DNA of 64,000 nt from Roseiarcus fermentans (lineage in GTDB: Bacteria > Pseudomonadota > Alphaproteobacteria > Rhizobiales > Beijerinckiaceae): the NCBI RefSeq assembly GCF_003315135.1, contig NZ_QNRK01000021.1, positions 62,001-126,000 on the forward strand, in the 5' to 3' direction. This document shows, piece after piece, positions 18,191 to 27,010 of the stretch. The position numbers and the translations under genes are program-made. The notes under the pieces were generated by a model. It was given only the letters and a program-made list of their open reading frames with translations. It searched no databases and had not been told where the DNA came from. Position 1 is the stretch's first letter. Every line of letters starts with the position of its first letter.

Positions 18191-20014
18191 CTATTCCACC
18201 GTCACCGATTTCGCCAGATTGCGCGGTTGGTCGGCGTCTTTCCCCATCAGCACGGCGGTGTGGTAGGCGAGCAGCTGGACCGGCACGGCGTAGACGATCG
18301 GGGCGAAGTTGGCGCCCACGTCGGGCATGGCGAGGAAGCGCTCGATCTCGACCGCCGCCTCCTCAGCGGCGTGGCGCGCTCCGATCAGGATGATCCGGCC
18401 GCCGCGCGCGGCGACCTCCTGCATGTTGGAGACGGTCTTCTCGAACACCGCGTCGCGCGGGGCGAGCACGACCACCGGCATGTCGGGATCGATGAGCGCG
18501 ATCGGCCCATGCTTCAGCTCGCCCGCGGCGTAGCCTTCGGCGTGGATGTAGGTCAGCTCCTTCAGCTTGAGCGCGCCTTCGAGGGCCAGCGGATAGCCGG
18601 TTCCGCGGCCGAGATAGAGCACGTCGCGCGCGTGCGCGATGCCCTGCGCGAGCTTTTCGGTGGCGCGCTCGAGCTTCAGCGCCTCGGCGATCAGGCCCGG
18701 CGTCGCGACGAGTTCGGCGAGCAGCGCGCCCTCCTCCTCGTCGCCGACCGTCCCGCGCGCCCGCCCGAGCGCGATGGCGAGCGCCGCCAGAGCCGCGAGC
18801 TGGCAGGTGAACGCCTTGGTCGAGGCGACGCCGATTTCCGGGCCCGCCAGCGTCGGCGCCGCGGCGTCGGTCAGGCGCGCGATGCTGGAATCGGGCACGT
18901 TCACCACGCCGACGGTCTTCGAGCCGCGCTCCTTGACGTATTTCAGCGAGGCCAGCGTGTCGGCGGTCTCGCCCGACTGCGAGATAACCAGGGTCAGCCC
19001 GTCCGGGTCGACCGGCGCCTCGCGATAGCGATATTCCGACGCCACGTCGACCTCGACGGGCAGCCGGGCGAAGCGCTCGATCCAGTACTTGCCGACGAGC
19101 CCGGCCATGTAGGCTGTGCCGCAGGCGATGATGGTGAGGCGGCGAAGGGTGGCCGGGTCGACCGGCCAGTCGAACGGCTTCAGCCGCATCGAGGCCATGT
19201 CGATATAGTGGGCGAGCGTATGCCCGACGACCTCGGGCTGCTCGTGGATCTCCTTGGCCATGAAGTGGCGATAATTGCCCTTCTCCGCGAGCAGACTCCC
19301 GACCGGGCTGCGCTGGATGCGCCGCTGCACCGATACGCCGCCGGAGTCGAAAACCTCGGCGCCGGCGCGGGTGACGACGACCCAGTCGCCGTCCTCGAGA
19401 TAGGCGACGCGGTCGGTGAAGGGGGCGAGCGCCAGCGCGTCGGAGCCGAGATACATCTCCCCGTCCCCGTAGCCGATCGCGAGCGGCGCGCCCTGGCGCG
19501 CGCCGATGAGCAGGTCCTCGTAGCCTTCGAACAGATAGACGAGCGCGAACGCGCCCCGCAGCCGCCCGAGCGCGGCGAACACCGCCTCGGCCGGCGTCTT
19601 GCCGGCGGCGAGCTCGTCCTCGACCACAAGCGCGGCGATCTCGGAATCGGTCTCGGTGACGAAGGCGTAACCCTTGGCCGCAAGCTCCTCGCGCAGCGCC
19701 TTGAAGTTTTCGATGATGCCGTTGTGGACCACCGCGAGCCCGCGCGCCGCATGCGGGTGGGCGTTGGCCTCGGTCGGCTTGCCGTGGGTCGCCCAGCGGG
19801 TGTGGCCGATGCCGATCGCGCCGCCGAGCGGCTCGGCGGCGAGCCGCGCTTCGAGGTTCCTGAGCTTGCCTTCAGCGCGCCTGCGCTCCAGCCTGCCGTT
19901 GTGGAGCGTGGCGACCCCGGCGGAATCGTAGCCCCGGTATTCGAGCCGCTTCAGCGCGTCGACGATCGCGCCCGCGACCGGCCCCTGACCCAGAACGCCC
20001 ACGATGCCGCACAT
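18191..20014 (-). CDS. glmS: Glutamine--fructose-6-phosphate aminotransferase (isomerizing)
   Basis: GlmS makes glucosamine 6-phosphate from fructose 6-phosphate and glutamine, the entry to UDP-GlcNAc for peptidoglycan and lipid A. The 607-residue product starts MCGIVGVLG, with Cys2 as the glutaminase nucleophile after Met removal. Two SIS isomerase domains follow (ISQSGETADTLASLKY; LYLGRGTGYPLALEGALKLKE) and the C-terminus is KSVTVE, as in nearly all GlmS. Translation starts at 20014; the in-frame leader to 20077 is not homologous. It is divergent from the copper cluster. Confidence 0.97.
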   Translation of the reverse strand: MCGIVGVLGQGPVAGAIVDALKRLEYRGYDSAGVATLHNGRLERRRAEGKLRNLEARLAAEPLGGAIGIGHTRWATHGKPTEANAHPHAARGLAVVHNGIIENFKALREELAAKGYAFVTETDSEIAALVVEDELAAGKTPAEAVFAALGRLRGAFALVYLFEGYEDLLIGARQGAPLAIGYGDGEMYLGSDALALAPFTDRVAYLEDGDWVVVTRAGAEVFDSGGVSVQRRIQRSPVGSLLAEKGNYRHFMAKEIHEQPEVVGHTLAHYIDMASMRLKPFDWPVDPATLRRLTIIACGTAYMAGLVGKYWIERFARLPVEVDVASEYRYREAPVDPDGLTLVISQSGETADTLASLKYVKERGSKTVGVVNVPDSSIARLTDAAAPTLAGPEIGVASTKAFTCQLAALAALAIALGRARGTVGDEEEGALLAELVATPGLIAEALKLERATEKLAQGIAHARDVLYLGRGTGYPLALEGALKLKELTYIHAEGYAAGELKHGPIALIDPDMPVVVLAPRDAVFEKTVSNMQEVAARGGRIILIGARHAAEEAAVEIERFLAMPDVGANFAPIVYAVPVQLLAYHTAVLMGKDADQPRNLAKSVTVE

Positions 20015-20207
20015 GGTCGATTCTCCTTCGGCCCAATTCGTTCGAACAACGGTTAGGCCGCGGACGCGCGCGATCACAAGTCACTTTCGGTGAGGGAGTG
20101 TGAACCGGCGGCGCCCTGCGGCGTCCGGGCGGCGATTGATCCGTCCGGCGCGTTAGGCTACGCAATGACTCAATATTGCAGGCGCCGAGCTGAAGGGGCC
20201 GTAAGCG

Positions 20208-20672
20208 GTGAAAAGCGGCGGCAAACGTGTGCGCGGAAAGCGGCGGGCGACGCCCGGCGCCGCCGTGTTCCGTTCGCCGCTGACGGCGATCGCCGCGGCG
20301 CTGGCGCTGCTCGTTCAGTTGGTCGTCCTCCCCTACCATCAGGCGCTGTCCGCTCCGGTCGCGCCGTCGGCGGCGAGCGACATTGCAACGGTCGCGGCGG
20401 AGCTGAAGGCGGTTTTCGGCGACGCGGCGGCGCTCTGCGTCCAGAGCGACGACCCGGGGGCGCCCGGCGCGCCTTCGGGCGACTGTGACGATCATTGCCC
20501 GCTCTGCCAGTTCGCGGCGCAAGCCTCGGCGCTGCTCGCGCCGGATCTTCCCGCCCTGCCCGACCGGTTCGACGCCGCCTGCCGGGCGCTCGGCGTTCGA
20601 CCCGAGCCGGGCGCGCTTCCCCTCCGTCCAGCCCATCAACACCGCGCCCGCGCGCCGCCCTTCGCCGTCTGA
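20208..20672 (+). CDS. DUF2946-like small exported/membrane protein of the copper cluster
   Basis: A 154-residue product starting at a GTG, with AAGGGG a few bases upstream. One hydrophobic segment (about 24-46) acts as signal peptide or anchor. The motif CDDHCPLCQFA (about 93-103) matches the cysteine/histidine cluster of DUF2946 proteins, which recur in bacterial copper and cobalt/heme-related clusters. The remaining C-terminus is Pro/Arg/Ala-rich and poorly conserved. It heads a plus-strand cluster with CopC, PCuAC and CopD, so a role in copper handling is likely by context. Confidence 0.7.
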   Translation: MKSGGKRVRGKRRATPGAAVFRSPLTAIAAALALLVQLVVLPYHQALSAPVAPSAASDIATVAAELKAVFGDAAALCVQSDDPGAPGAPSGDCDDHCPLCQFAAQASALLAPDLPALPDRFDAACRALGVRPEPGALPLRPAHQHRARAPPFAV

Positions 20673-20735
20673 GCCGATAACCGTCCAGCCGCGAACGGCT
20701 GCACCGCCATCCTCAGACCCGAAGGTCAAATTCCC

Positions 20736-21668
20736 ATGTCCTCCCCCGTTTCGCGCGCCCTCGCCGGCGCGCTCGCCGCGGCGTCCGCGCTTTGGCTCAC
20801 GCCCGCCTTCCCCCACGCCGTATGCGGCGACCGCATCTTCCCCGCCACGCTGGCGATCGACGACCCGGGCGTCGGCGACGAACTGGCGCTGCCGACCGTC
20901 AGCTATGTTCCCTTCAACTCCGACGGCGCCCACGAATGGGACGCGAACTTCAGCTGGACCAAGACGATCACCCCCGGCCTCAGCGTGGTGATCACCGACG
21001 GTCCCACCTGGGAGCACCCCGGAGGCTACGGCTGGAACGGGCTCGACACCGAGATCCAATACCAGCTCCTCTGCGTCCCCGACGCCGAGTTCATGGTGAA
21101 GGTCGGCTTCGATGTCGGCTGGGCCGGAACCGGCACGGGGATCAATGCCGGCTCCGGCGGGCAAAACACCTATACTCCCCTGGTGGACGCCGGTCTCGGC
21201 TTCGGGACGTTGCCGCCCGCCCTCAAATATTTGCGGCCGTTCGCCATCACCGGCGAATTCAGCACGTCCTCCCCGGGTCAGGACTTTACCGCCGGTGCGC
21301 CGAACGTGAGCTTCTTCAATTGGGGGTTCACGATCCAGTACAGCCTGCCGTACTTCAGCTCACACGTGGCCGCGATCGACAACGACTTCCTCAAGCACCT
21401 GATCCCGGTCGCAGAATTCGCATTCCAGACGCCGATCTACAACGGCGGCCTGACGGGGACGACGACGACGGGATATTTCCAGCCCGGCCTCATTTACATA
21501 ACTGACAAGTGGCAATTCGCACTCGAAGCCATGATCCCGATGACGGGCTCGACCGGTCACGGCGTCGGGGTGATCGGCCAAATCGACTTTTACATGGACG
21601 ACATCTTCCCCGATTCGCTCGGCAAGCCAATCTTCCCCCACGGCCTCGGCATAGCTCCAGGAATCTGA
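20736..21668 (+). CDS. Exported beta-rich protein of unknown function in the copper cluster
   Basis: The product has 310 residues. A signal peptide (about 1-26) ends before HAVCGDRIFPATL. The rest is rich in aromatic and glycine residues in alternating patterns (ITPGLSVVITDGPTWEHPGG, FFNWGFTIQYSLPYF, GYFQPGLIYITDKWQFALEA), which suggests an outer-membrane beta-barrel. I do not recognise a named family. The mature N-terminus begins with His after a likely AFP/H cleavage site, reminiscent of copper-site N-termini, but this is speculative. The gene ends 3 bases before copC, so the two are probably co-translated. Confidence 0.75.
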   Translation: MSSPVSRALAGALAAASALWLTPAFPHAVCGDRIFPATLAIDDPGVGDELALPTVSYVPFNSDGAHEWDANFSWTKTITPGLSVVITDGPTWEHPGGYGWNGLDTEIQYQLLCVPDAEFMVKVGFDVGWAGTGTGINAGSGGQNTYTPLVDAGLGFGTLPPALKYLRPFAITGEFSTSSPGQDFTAGAPNVSFFNWGFTIQYSLPYFSSHVAAIDNDFLKHLIPVAEFAFQTPIYNGGLTGTTTTGYFQPGLIYITDKWQFALEAMIPMTGSTGHGVGVIGQIDFYMDDIFPDSLGKPIFPHGLGIAPGI

Positions 21669-21671
21669 CCC

Positions 21672-22031
21672 ATGCGCAACACCTTGCTCACAATCGCGAC
21701 TTCGCTCGCCTTCGCCTTCGCGGCGTCGCCCGCCTTCGCCCACGCCCAGCTCGAGCGTTCGTCGCCCCCGGTCGGGGGCACGGTCTCCTCCCCGAGCCAG
21801 ATCCGGCTCGAATTCAGCGAAGGCGTCGAGCCGAAATTCTCGGGCGTGACCCTGTCAGGCCCCGGCGGTTCGGCGCCGCTCGGCGCGGCCGCGGTCGAGG
21901 CCGGCCATCAGAACGTGCTGATCGTTCCGGTCGCGAAGCCGCTGGCGCCGGGCGACTACACCGTCAAGTGGCGCGCCGTCTCGGTCGACACGCACCACAC
22001 GCAGGGGACGTTCGCGTTCACCGTGAAGTAA
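21672..22031 (+). CDS. copC: Periplasmic copper-binding protein CopC
   Basis: The product has 119 residues with a signal peptide cleaved after AFA so that the mature protein begins HAQLERSSPP. The N-terminal His and the C-terminal DTHHTQG pair are the copper(II) ligands of the CopC family; the methionine-rich Cu(I) site is absent. CopC binds copper in the periplasm and usually works with CopD. It starts 3 bases after the preceding gene and is followed by PCuAC and CopD genes on the same strand. Confidence 0.93.
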   Translation: MRNTLLTIATSLAFAFAASPAFAHAQLERSSPPVGGTVSSPSQIRLEFSEGVEPKFSGVTLSGPGGSAPLGAAAVEAGHQNVLIVPVAKPLAPGDYTVKWRAVSVDTHHTQGTFAFTVK

Positions 22032-22091
22032 CTTCCCGTCCGGGCCGTCCATGGCGGTCCGGATCAAATGTCGCCAGGAAAGGACAAAAAG

Positions 22092-22592
22092 ATGACCCGC
22101 AGGACCGTTTTCGCCCTCGCTCTGGCGCTCTGCGCAGCCGCCGCTCCGGCGCTCGCGCAGGAGTTCAAGGCGGGCGACATCGCCATCGACAAGGCCTGGT
22201 CGCGCGCCACCCCGAAGGGCGCCGACGCCGGCGCCGGCTATCTGACCATCCACAACAACGGCGCGACGCCGGAGCGGTTGGTCGGAGGCTCGGCCGATTT
22301 CGGCGCCGTCGAAATTCACCAGATGAAGACCGAAAACGGCGTCATGACGATGCGGGAGCTGAAGGACGGGCTCAACATCCCCGCCCACAGCGCAATCCGC
22401 CTCGCGCCCGGCGGCTACCACATCATGTTCACCCACCTGACCAGGCCGCTGGAAAAGGGAGCGAAGGTCACCGCGACGCTCAGCTTCGAGCACAGCGGGT
22501 CGATCGCGGTCGATTTCCCCGTCGAAGCCGTCGGCGCCTCCGCGCCCATGAAGGGCGACGACATGGGCGGCATGAAGGGCATGAAGATGTGA
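22092..22592 (+). CDS. Periplasmic copper chaperone PCuAC (DUF461)
   Basis: A 166-residue protein with a signal peptide (about 1-22). The Cu(I) site of the PCuAC family, H-M-x(n)-M-x(n)-H-x-M, is seen as EIHQMKTENGVMTM followed by GGYHIMF. PCuAC proteins deliver copper to cytochrome oxidase Cu sites. The C-terminus is a methionine-rich tail (MKGDDMGGMKGMKM), a further metal-binding feature. ATG at 22092 follows AGGAAAGGAC. It lies between copC and copD. Confidence 0.9.
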   Translation: MTRRTVFALALALCAAAAPALAQEFKAGDIAIDKAWSRATPKGADAGAGYLTIHNNGATPERLVGGSADFGAVEIHQMKTENGVMTMRELKDGLNIPAHSAIRLAPGGYHIMFTHLTRPLEKGAKVTATLSFEHSGSIAVDFPVEAVGASAPMKGDDMGGMKGMKM

Positions 22593-22617
22593 GCGATCCG
22601 ACTGCGCCGACCCTCGC

Positions 22618-23490
22618 GTGACGGCCCTCGCGCTCTGCCGCTTCGTCCATTTCCTGGCGGCGATGGCGGCCTTCGGGTCCAGCGCCTATCTCCGGCTCTA
22701 CGCGCCCGCCGACCTGCGGCAGGCGCTGACGCCGAAGATCCGCCGCATCGCGGTCGCGGCGAGCCTGATCGCGCTCGCGACCGCCGGCCTCTGGCTGGCG
22801 CTGCAGGCGGCGTCGATGGCCGACGACCCCGGCGCGATGATCGATCCGGACACGATTGCAGACGTCCTCGTCGACACGCGCTTCGGGCAGGCCTGGATCC
22901 TGCACCTCGCCCTGGCGGCGGCTTTGGCCGCCGCCGCGCTCCTTGCGCCGCGCGACGCCTGGATGACGATCGCGGTTCTCTCGGGCCTCATGCTGGCGAG
23001 CCTCGCGCTCGTCGGCCACGCGTCGATGCAGACCGGGGTCGAAGGCGTCCTCCATCGCGCCGGTCACGCCCTGCATCTCCTGACGGCCGGGGCCTGGATC
23101 GGCGGGCTCGTTCCGTTCGTCATGTGCCTCGACGCGGCCGGGCGCGCGGCGCTGCGCCGCGACGCGGTCACGGCGATGATGCGGTTCTCGTACTGGGGGC
23201 ATTTCGTCGTCGCGACGCTGGTCGCGACCGGGATCGTCGACATCGCGCTGACCTCGGGCCACGCGCCGCTGCCGCCGACCACGCCCTACCGCGTCCTGCT
23301 CGACGTGAAGATCGTCATCGTCGCGGCGATGATCGGGCTCGCCCTCGTCAACCGTTACGTCCTCGTCCCGCGTCTCATGGCGCGCGCCAACGCGCTTGCC
23401 GCGCTTCGCGCCCTCACGCTCGTCAACGTCGGCCTCGGCGCGCTCGTGGTCGCGCTCGTCAGCGTCTTCGCCCTGCTCGATCCGGCCTGA
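22618..23490 (+). CDS. copD: Copper resistance protein CopD (copper-import membrane protein)
   Basis: A 290-residue polytopic membrane protein with about eight hydrophobic segments. The opening LCRFVHFLAAMAAFGSSAYL, the HAGHALHLLTAGAWIGGL-like segment (here HRAGHALHLLTAGAWIGG) and the conserved histidines in helices are characteristic of CopD, thought to move copper across the inner membrane with CopC. The start is a GTG at 22618, 25 bases after the PCuAC stop. Residual uncertainty is only in the start codon. Confidence 0.9.
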   Translation: MTALALCRFVHFLAAMAAFGSSAYLRLYAPADLRQALTPKIRRIAVAASLIALATAGLWLALQAASMADDPGAMIDPDTIADVLVDTRFGQAWILHLALAAALAAAALLAPRDAWMTIAVLSGLMLASLALVGHASMQTGVEGVLHRAGHALHLLTAGAWIGGLVPFVMCLDAAGRAALRRDAVTAMMRFSYWGHFVVATLVATGIVDIALTSGHAPLPPTTPYRVLLDVKIVIVAAMIGLALVNRYVLVPRLMARANALAALRALTLVNVGLGALVVALVSVFALLDPA

Positions 23491-23526
23491 GGGCGTCGCC
23501 GCTCGGCCATTTCCCAAGACGTCGAC

Positions 23527-23685
23527 ATGTCGCGCCCCGCCCCGCTTCGCGCAGCCCTGTTCGCAGCGGCGTCCAGTCTCGTCGTCTTCGGCGCTCCCCT
23601 GCCCCTGCCCGACTTCGGCGGGGCGCGGATGCTCACAGCGAGCGGCGCACGCGCCGACGAGGCGCCAAAAGTCGTCCTTGGCTGA
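23527..23685 (+). CDS. Putative 52-residue exported peptide at the end of the copper cluster
   Basis: ATG at 23527 to TGA at 23683-23685 encodes a short protein with a basic N-terminus and a hydrophobic alanine-rich core (about 7-24) resembling a signal peptide, then a short tail ending EAPKVVLG. It lies 36 bases after copD on the same strand and stops 12 bases before the convergent MFS gene. No homology is recognised and the ribosome binding site is weak, so it may be a chance frame; position in the cluster is the main argument for it. Confidence 0.35.
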   Translation: MSRPAPLRAALFAAASSLVVFGAPLPLPDFGGARMLTASGARADEAPKVVLG

Positions 23686-23697
23686 GACGCGCCGCGC

Positions 23698-24912
23698 TCA
23701 CCGCGCGCCCTCGCGCGCCGCACGCTCGAGCGCGAAATTCACCAGCGCGCCCGCCGCCATGAGGACCGCGGTGCCGAGGAAGACGGCGCGCATGCCGATG
23801 TGGCCGCCGAGAAAACCGCCGGCGAGCGGACCGAGCACCTGCCCGACATATTGCGCCGACACCGACCAGCCGAGCAGGCTGCCGGCGATCGCCTCCGGCG
23901 CGCTGTGGCGGATGACGGCCGCCATGCCCGGCGCGAGCCCGCCGAGCGCCGCGCCCATGACAAAGCGCAGCGACACGAGTTGCCAGCTCGCGGTGACGAA
24001 CGCCTGGGGCACGAGCAGCAGCGCGGCGGCGGCGAGCGACAGCGCGACCAGGCGCCAGGGACCGAATCGATCCCCGAGGCGCCCGAGACGCGGCCCCGAC
24101 AGCACGCCGCCGAGCGCGCCGGCCGACATCGCGAGGCCGGAGACGAAGGTCACCGCGTCGGGCGGCGCGAACAGGGCGACATAGACGGTGATGATCGGCT
24201 CGATCGAGGTCAGCGCGAAGGTCAGCAGGAGCCCGGTCGCCAGCATCGCTGCGACCGGACGCGGGTCGGCGATCTGTCCCCATAAGCTCCCCGGACCCGC
24301 CTTGCGCGCCGCAGCGGGACGCGGGGCCTCGCGCAGGAAAAACGTCGTGCCGAGAAAGCTGACGAAAATCGCCGCGCCCGACAGCCAGAAGGTGGCGCGG
24401 ATGCCGATCAGCGGCGGCAGCACGCCGCCGATCAGCGGCCCGACCAGATTGCCGGCCATGATTCCCGACGACAGCACGCCGAGCGCCCAGCCCGCCCTGC
24501 GCCTCGGGGTCTGGGCCGCGACCAGAATCATCGAGCCCGAGGCGTAGCCGCCCAGGAGCCCGGTCAGCAGGCGCACCGCGACGAGCTGGTCGATGGTCTG
24601 CGCCATGCCGGTCAGCGACATCGCCACCGCCATGCCGAGGCTGGCGCGGATCAGCATGAGTTTCCGGCCGTAGCGGTCGCCGAGCCGGCCCCACAAGGGC
24701 GCGGTCAGCGCGGCGGTGAAGAAGGTCGCGCCATAGGCGACCCCCGACCACTGCACGATCGCCGCCCGGCCGGTCACGCCGATCTCCTCGACGTAGAGCG
24801 GCAGGAACGGCAGCAGCAGCGTCATCGCGACGATGGTGGTGAACGACCCGATCGTGCACACGATCAGGTTCGTGAACCAGTGGCGGTCGTCGGGAGGCGG
24901 AGCGTCGGGCAC
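23698..24912 (-). CDS. Major facilitator superfamily exporter
   Basis: About 404 residues with twelve predicted transmembrane helices. MFS landmarks are GRLGDRYGRKLMLIRASLG after helix 2 (motif A) and GRLGDRFGPWRLV as its repeat in the second half, plus GLLGGYASGSMILVAA in helix 4-5. The two-fold motif A and length fit drug/multidrug exporters (MdtG-like), but the substrate cannot be inferred. The start is uncertain: a GTG at 24912 is used here, while a TTG at 24948 would add 12 residues. It is convergent with the copper cluster. Confidence 0.85.
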   Translation of the reverse strand: MPDAPPPDDRHWFTNLIVCTIGSFTTIVAMTLLLPFLPLYVEEIGVTGRAAIVQWSGVAYGATFFTAALTAPLWGRLGDRYGRKLMLIRASLGMAVAMSLTGMAQTIDQLVAVRLLTGLLGGYASGSMILVAAQTPRRRAGWALGVLSSGIMAGNLVGPLIGGVLPPLIGIRATFWLSGAAIFVSFLGTTFFLREAPRPAAARKAGPGSLWGQIADPRPVAAMLATGLLLTFALTSIEPIITVYVALFAPPDAVTFVSGLAMSAGALGGVLSGPRLGRLGDRFGPWRLVALSLAAAALLLVPQAFVTASWQLVSLRFVMGAALGGLAPGMAAVIRHSAPEAIAGSLLGWSVSAQYVGQVLGPLAGGFLGGHIGMRAVFLGTAVLMAAGALVNFALERAAREGAR

Positions 24913-25011
24913 GAGGGTCTCTATCGCGGGATCGCGGCGCGGCCGCAAGCGCGCGCGGCAGAGCGCCGCCGCCCGTGCGACCAGCCGCTCGGCGGCCCGA
25001 CGCGTCGTTGC

Positions 25012-26073
25012 TTACACGCTCACCTTGACGTCGAGTTCGTCGTAACGCTTGACGCGATAGATCACGACGGAAAGCAGCCAGGCCAGCGCGAAGACGCCGA
25101 TGATGACATAGCCGAGCACCCCGAAATTGTCGTTCAGCGCGCCGATCGCTTGCCAGAACGGCCCTCCGAGCTTGAGCCTGTCGCCGATGAGGCCCAAGGT
25201 CTCGATCCCGCCGATCAGCACCGCGACCACGACCGAGACCGCGGTGATCGTGATGTTGTAATAGAGCTTGCGGACCGGCTTCATGAAGGCCCAGCCGTAG
25301 GCGCCGAGCATCAGCACGCCGTCGGTGGTGTCGATCAAGGTCATGCCGGCGGCGAAGAGGGCCGGGAAGACCAGCAGCGTTCCGAACGACGCGCCGTTCG
25401 CGGCCTGGGTCGCCGATATGCCGAACAGCGCCACTTCCGTCGCCGTGTCGAAGCCGAGCCCGAACAGGACTCCGATCGGAAACATGTGCCAGCTCTTGGT
25501 CACGATCTTGAACAGGGGACGAAAGATGCGGGCGAGGAAGCCGCGATTGTTCAGGAGCAGGTCGAAGTCGTCCTCGTGAAAGGCCTCGCCGCGCTTCACC
25601 GCCTGGAACGTTCGCCAGACGGAGATCAGGACGACGATGTTGAAGGCTGCGAGCAGGAACAGGAACAACGCCGAGGCGAGCGTGCCGAAAACATCGCCGA
25701 AGGCCTTGAGATCGTCGAAGCGCCCGCTGACCGCCGAGGCGGCGACGCCGACGGCGACCGCCAGCAGGAAGACGACGAGCGAATGGCCGAGCGAGAAATA
25801 GAACCCGACGGAGACCGGCCGCTCGCCCATCTGCATCAGTTTTCGCGTCGAATTGTCGATCGCTGCGATATGGTCGGCGTCGACCGCGTGGCGAAGGCCG
25901 AACGTATAGGCGAGGAAGGCCGAGCCGAACAGGACCGCGTTGCCGCGCAGGGCGGCGAAGGCCCATGTCCAGACGACGATATTGGCGCCGATCAGCAGCG
26001 CGTAGAGACCGATCAGACGCGCGCGAACGCTCGGATCGCTCTCCTTCCAGATGCGGGAAACAAAGCCTTGCAT
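25012..26073 (-). CDS. Nickel/cobalt permease (NiCoT family)
   Basis: The product has 353 residues and about eight transmembrane helices. The NiCoT signature RHAVDADHI (residues 61-69; H-x4-DH) in helix 2 is intact, as are LGHSLVVF, a loop with acidic residues, GLGFDTATEV and a late GMTLIDTTDGVLM motif. NiCoT proteins are secondary transporters for Ni2+ and/or Co2+. The cobalamin riboswitch immediately upstream indicates that this member supplies cobalt for B12 synthesis. The ATG at 26073 follows the riboswitch directly. Confidence 0.93.
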   Translation of the reverse strand: MQGFVSRIWKESDPSVRARLIGLYALLIGANIVVWTWAFAALRGNAVLFGSAFLAYTFGLRHAVDADHIAAIDNSTRKLMQMGERPVSVGFYFSLGHSLVVFLLAVAVGVAASAVSGRFDDLKAFGDVFGTLASALFLFLLAAFNIVVLISVWRTFQAVKRGEAFHEDDFDLLLNNRGFLARIFRPLFKIVTKSWHMFPIGVLFGLGFDTATEVALFGISATQAANGASFGTLLVFPALFAAGMTLIDTTDGVLMLGAYGWAFMKPVRKLYYNITITAVSVVVAVLIGGIETLGLIGDRLKLGGPFWQAIGALNDNFGVLGYVIIGVFALAWLLSVVIYRVKRYDELDVKVSV

Positions 26074-26119
26074 GACACCCTCGCATGCATTGGAGCCACA
26101 ACAGTCAGCGCAACCGGGA

Positions 26120-26318
26120 ACGGACGCGCTGCGCGAGACGGCAGGTCTCCTGGCTCGCGGTTCATCGCCTGTCGCCGGCCTTCCCAGGTTTCCCCAGTGG
26201 CCATGATCGGCGTCAGACTCGCCGCTTACAGTTGCGGGGGCAGCCGCGGCATAGGACAGATCGTCCGCACCGCATTCCCTTTTGATCCCGGACGGGAACC
26301 ATCGCAACCACGTTACAA
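26120..26318 (-). promoter_or_regulatory. Cobalamin (AdoCbl) riboswitch upstream of the NiCoT gene
   Basis: On the minus strand the sequence contains the conserved elements in the right order: GGTTCCC...GGGAATGCGGTG near the 5' side, then GCCCCCGCAACTGTAAGCGG, GCCACTGGGGAAACCTGGGAAG, and the B12 box GCGATGAACCGCGAGCCAGG followed by AGACCTGCC. These are the hallmarks of class I cobalamin riboswitches. The leader ends about 50 bases before the permease ATG, so repression by cobalamin, probably at translation initiation, is expected. Boundaries are approximate. Confidence 0.95.
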
Positions 26319-26541
26319 GACCATGGTCAGCGGCGCAAACTCGCCGCGCACGTCAACTCGCTGCAGACGGGGGCCGCCTCGGCGAGCCCGCACGGGCGTC
26401 GCGAACGGCAGGCTTCGCCGCGATCCTTCCGCACCGACTGAACAGCGCCGCCCGCTGCGCGGGCCCTCGTCTGTGGTATGCGAGCAAACCAGGGATGACC
26501 CGCACATCGCACGATCGGGCGCCTCATGAGCGGACGAAGTC

Positions 26542-26997
26542 ATGCCGATCGCCATTCTCGACGCCCTGCTCGTGGGATTCGCCGCCACCCTGGGCACGAT
26601 CGTCATTCACGGCTACGTCGTCCACACGATCGTCATGACCTTGCGCCGCAACCTGCAACGCGGCGTGCTCGGCATCCGGATCAGGAAGAACCTGACCTTC
26701 GTGATGAGCGCGACGCTGCTCGCTTTCGCCGGCCATCTGGTGGAGATCGTGCTGTGGGCGTTCGCGCTCGACATGTCCGGCGCGGTCGCCGATTTCAGCT
26801 CGGCCATCTACGCGTCGGCCGGCAGCTACACCACCGCGGGGTCCGACATCGTCCTGGCTTCGGGCTGGAGGCTTCTGGGACCGTTGGAAGCGGTGTGCGG
26901 AATGCTGATGTTCGGCGTATCGACAGCGTTCATCTACGCCGTGATCAACAGCCTGATCCATGCCCGGTTCGAGGACGCCGATCGCTTTCTTCCGTGA
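26542..26997 (+). CDS. Ion-channel-like membrane protein (Ion_trans_2 type)
   Basis: A 151-residue protein with about four hydrophobic segments (10-32, 50-75, 85-100 as a re-entrant pore helix, 115-145). The last part reads FSSAIYASAGSYTTAGSDIV followed by GWRLLGPLEAVCGMLMFG and STAFIYAVI, the layout of a two-helix potassium-channel pore domain. The selectivity-filter position has TTAGSD instead of TVGYGD, so potassium selectivity is doubtful. Similar YTT-type short proteins are widespread in proteobacteria and uncharacterised. It stands alone, 13 bases before the convergent TlpA gene. Confidence 0.75.
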   Translation: MPIAILDALLVGFAATLGTIVIHGYVVHTIVMTLRRNLQRGVLGIRIRKNLTFVMSATLLAFAGHLVEIVLWAFALDMSGAVADFSSAIYASAGSYTTAGSDIVLASGWRLLGPLEAVCGMLMFGVSTAFIYAVINSLIHARFEDADRFLP

Positions 26998-27010
26998 GCG
27001 CGGAAGGCCG

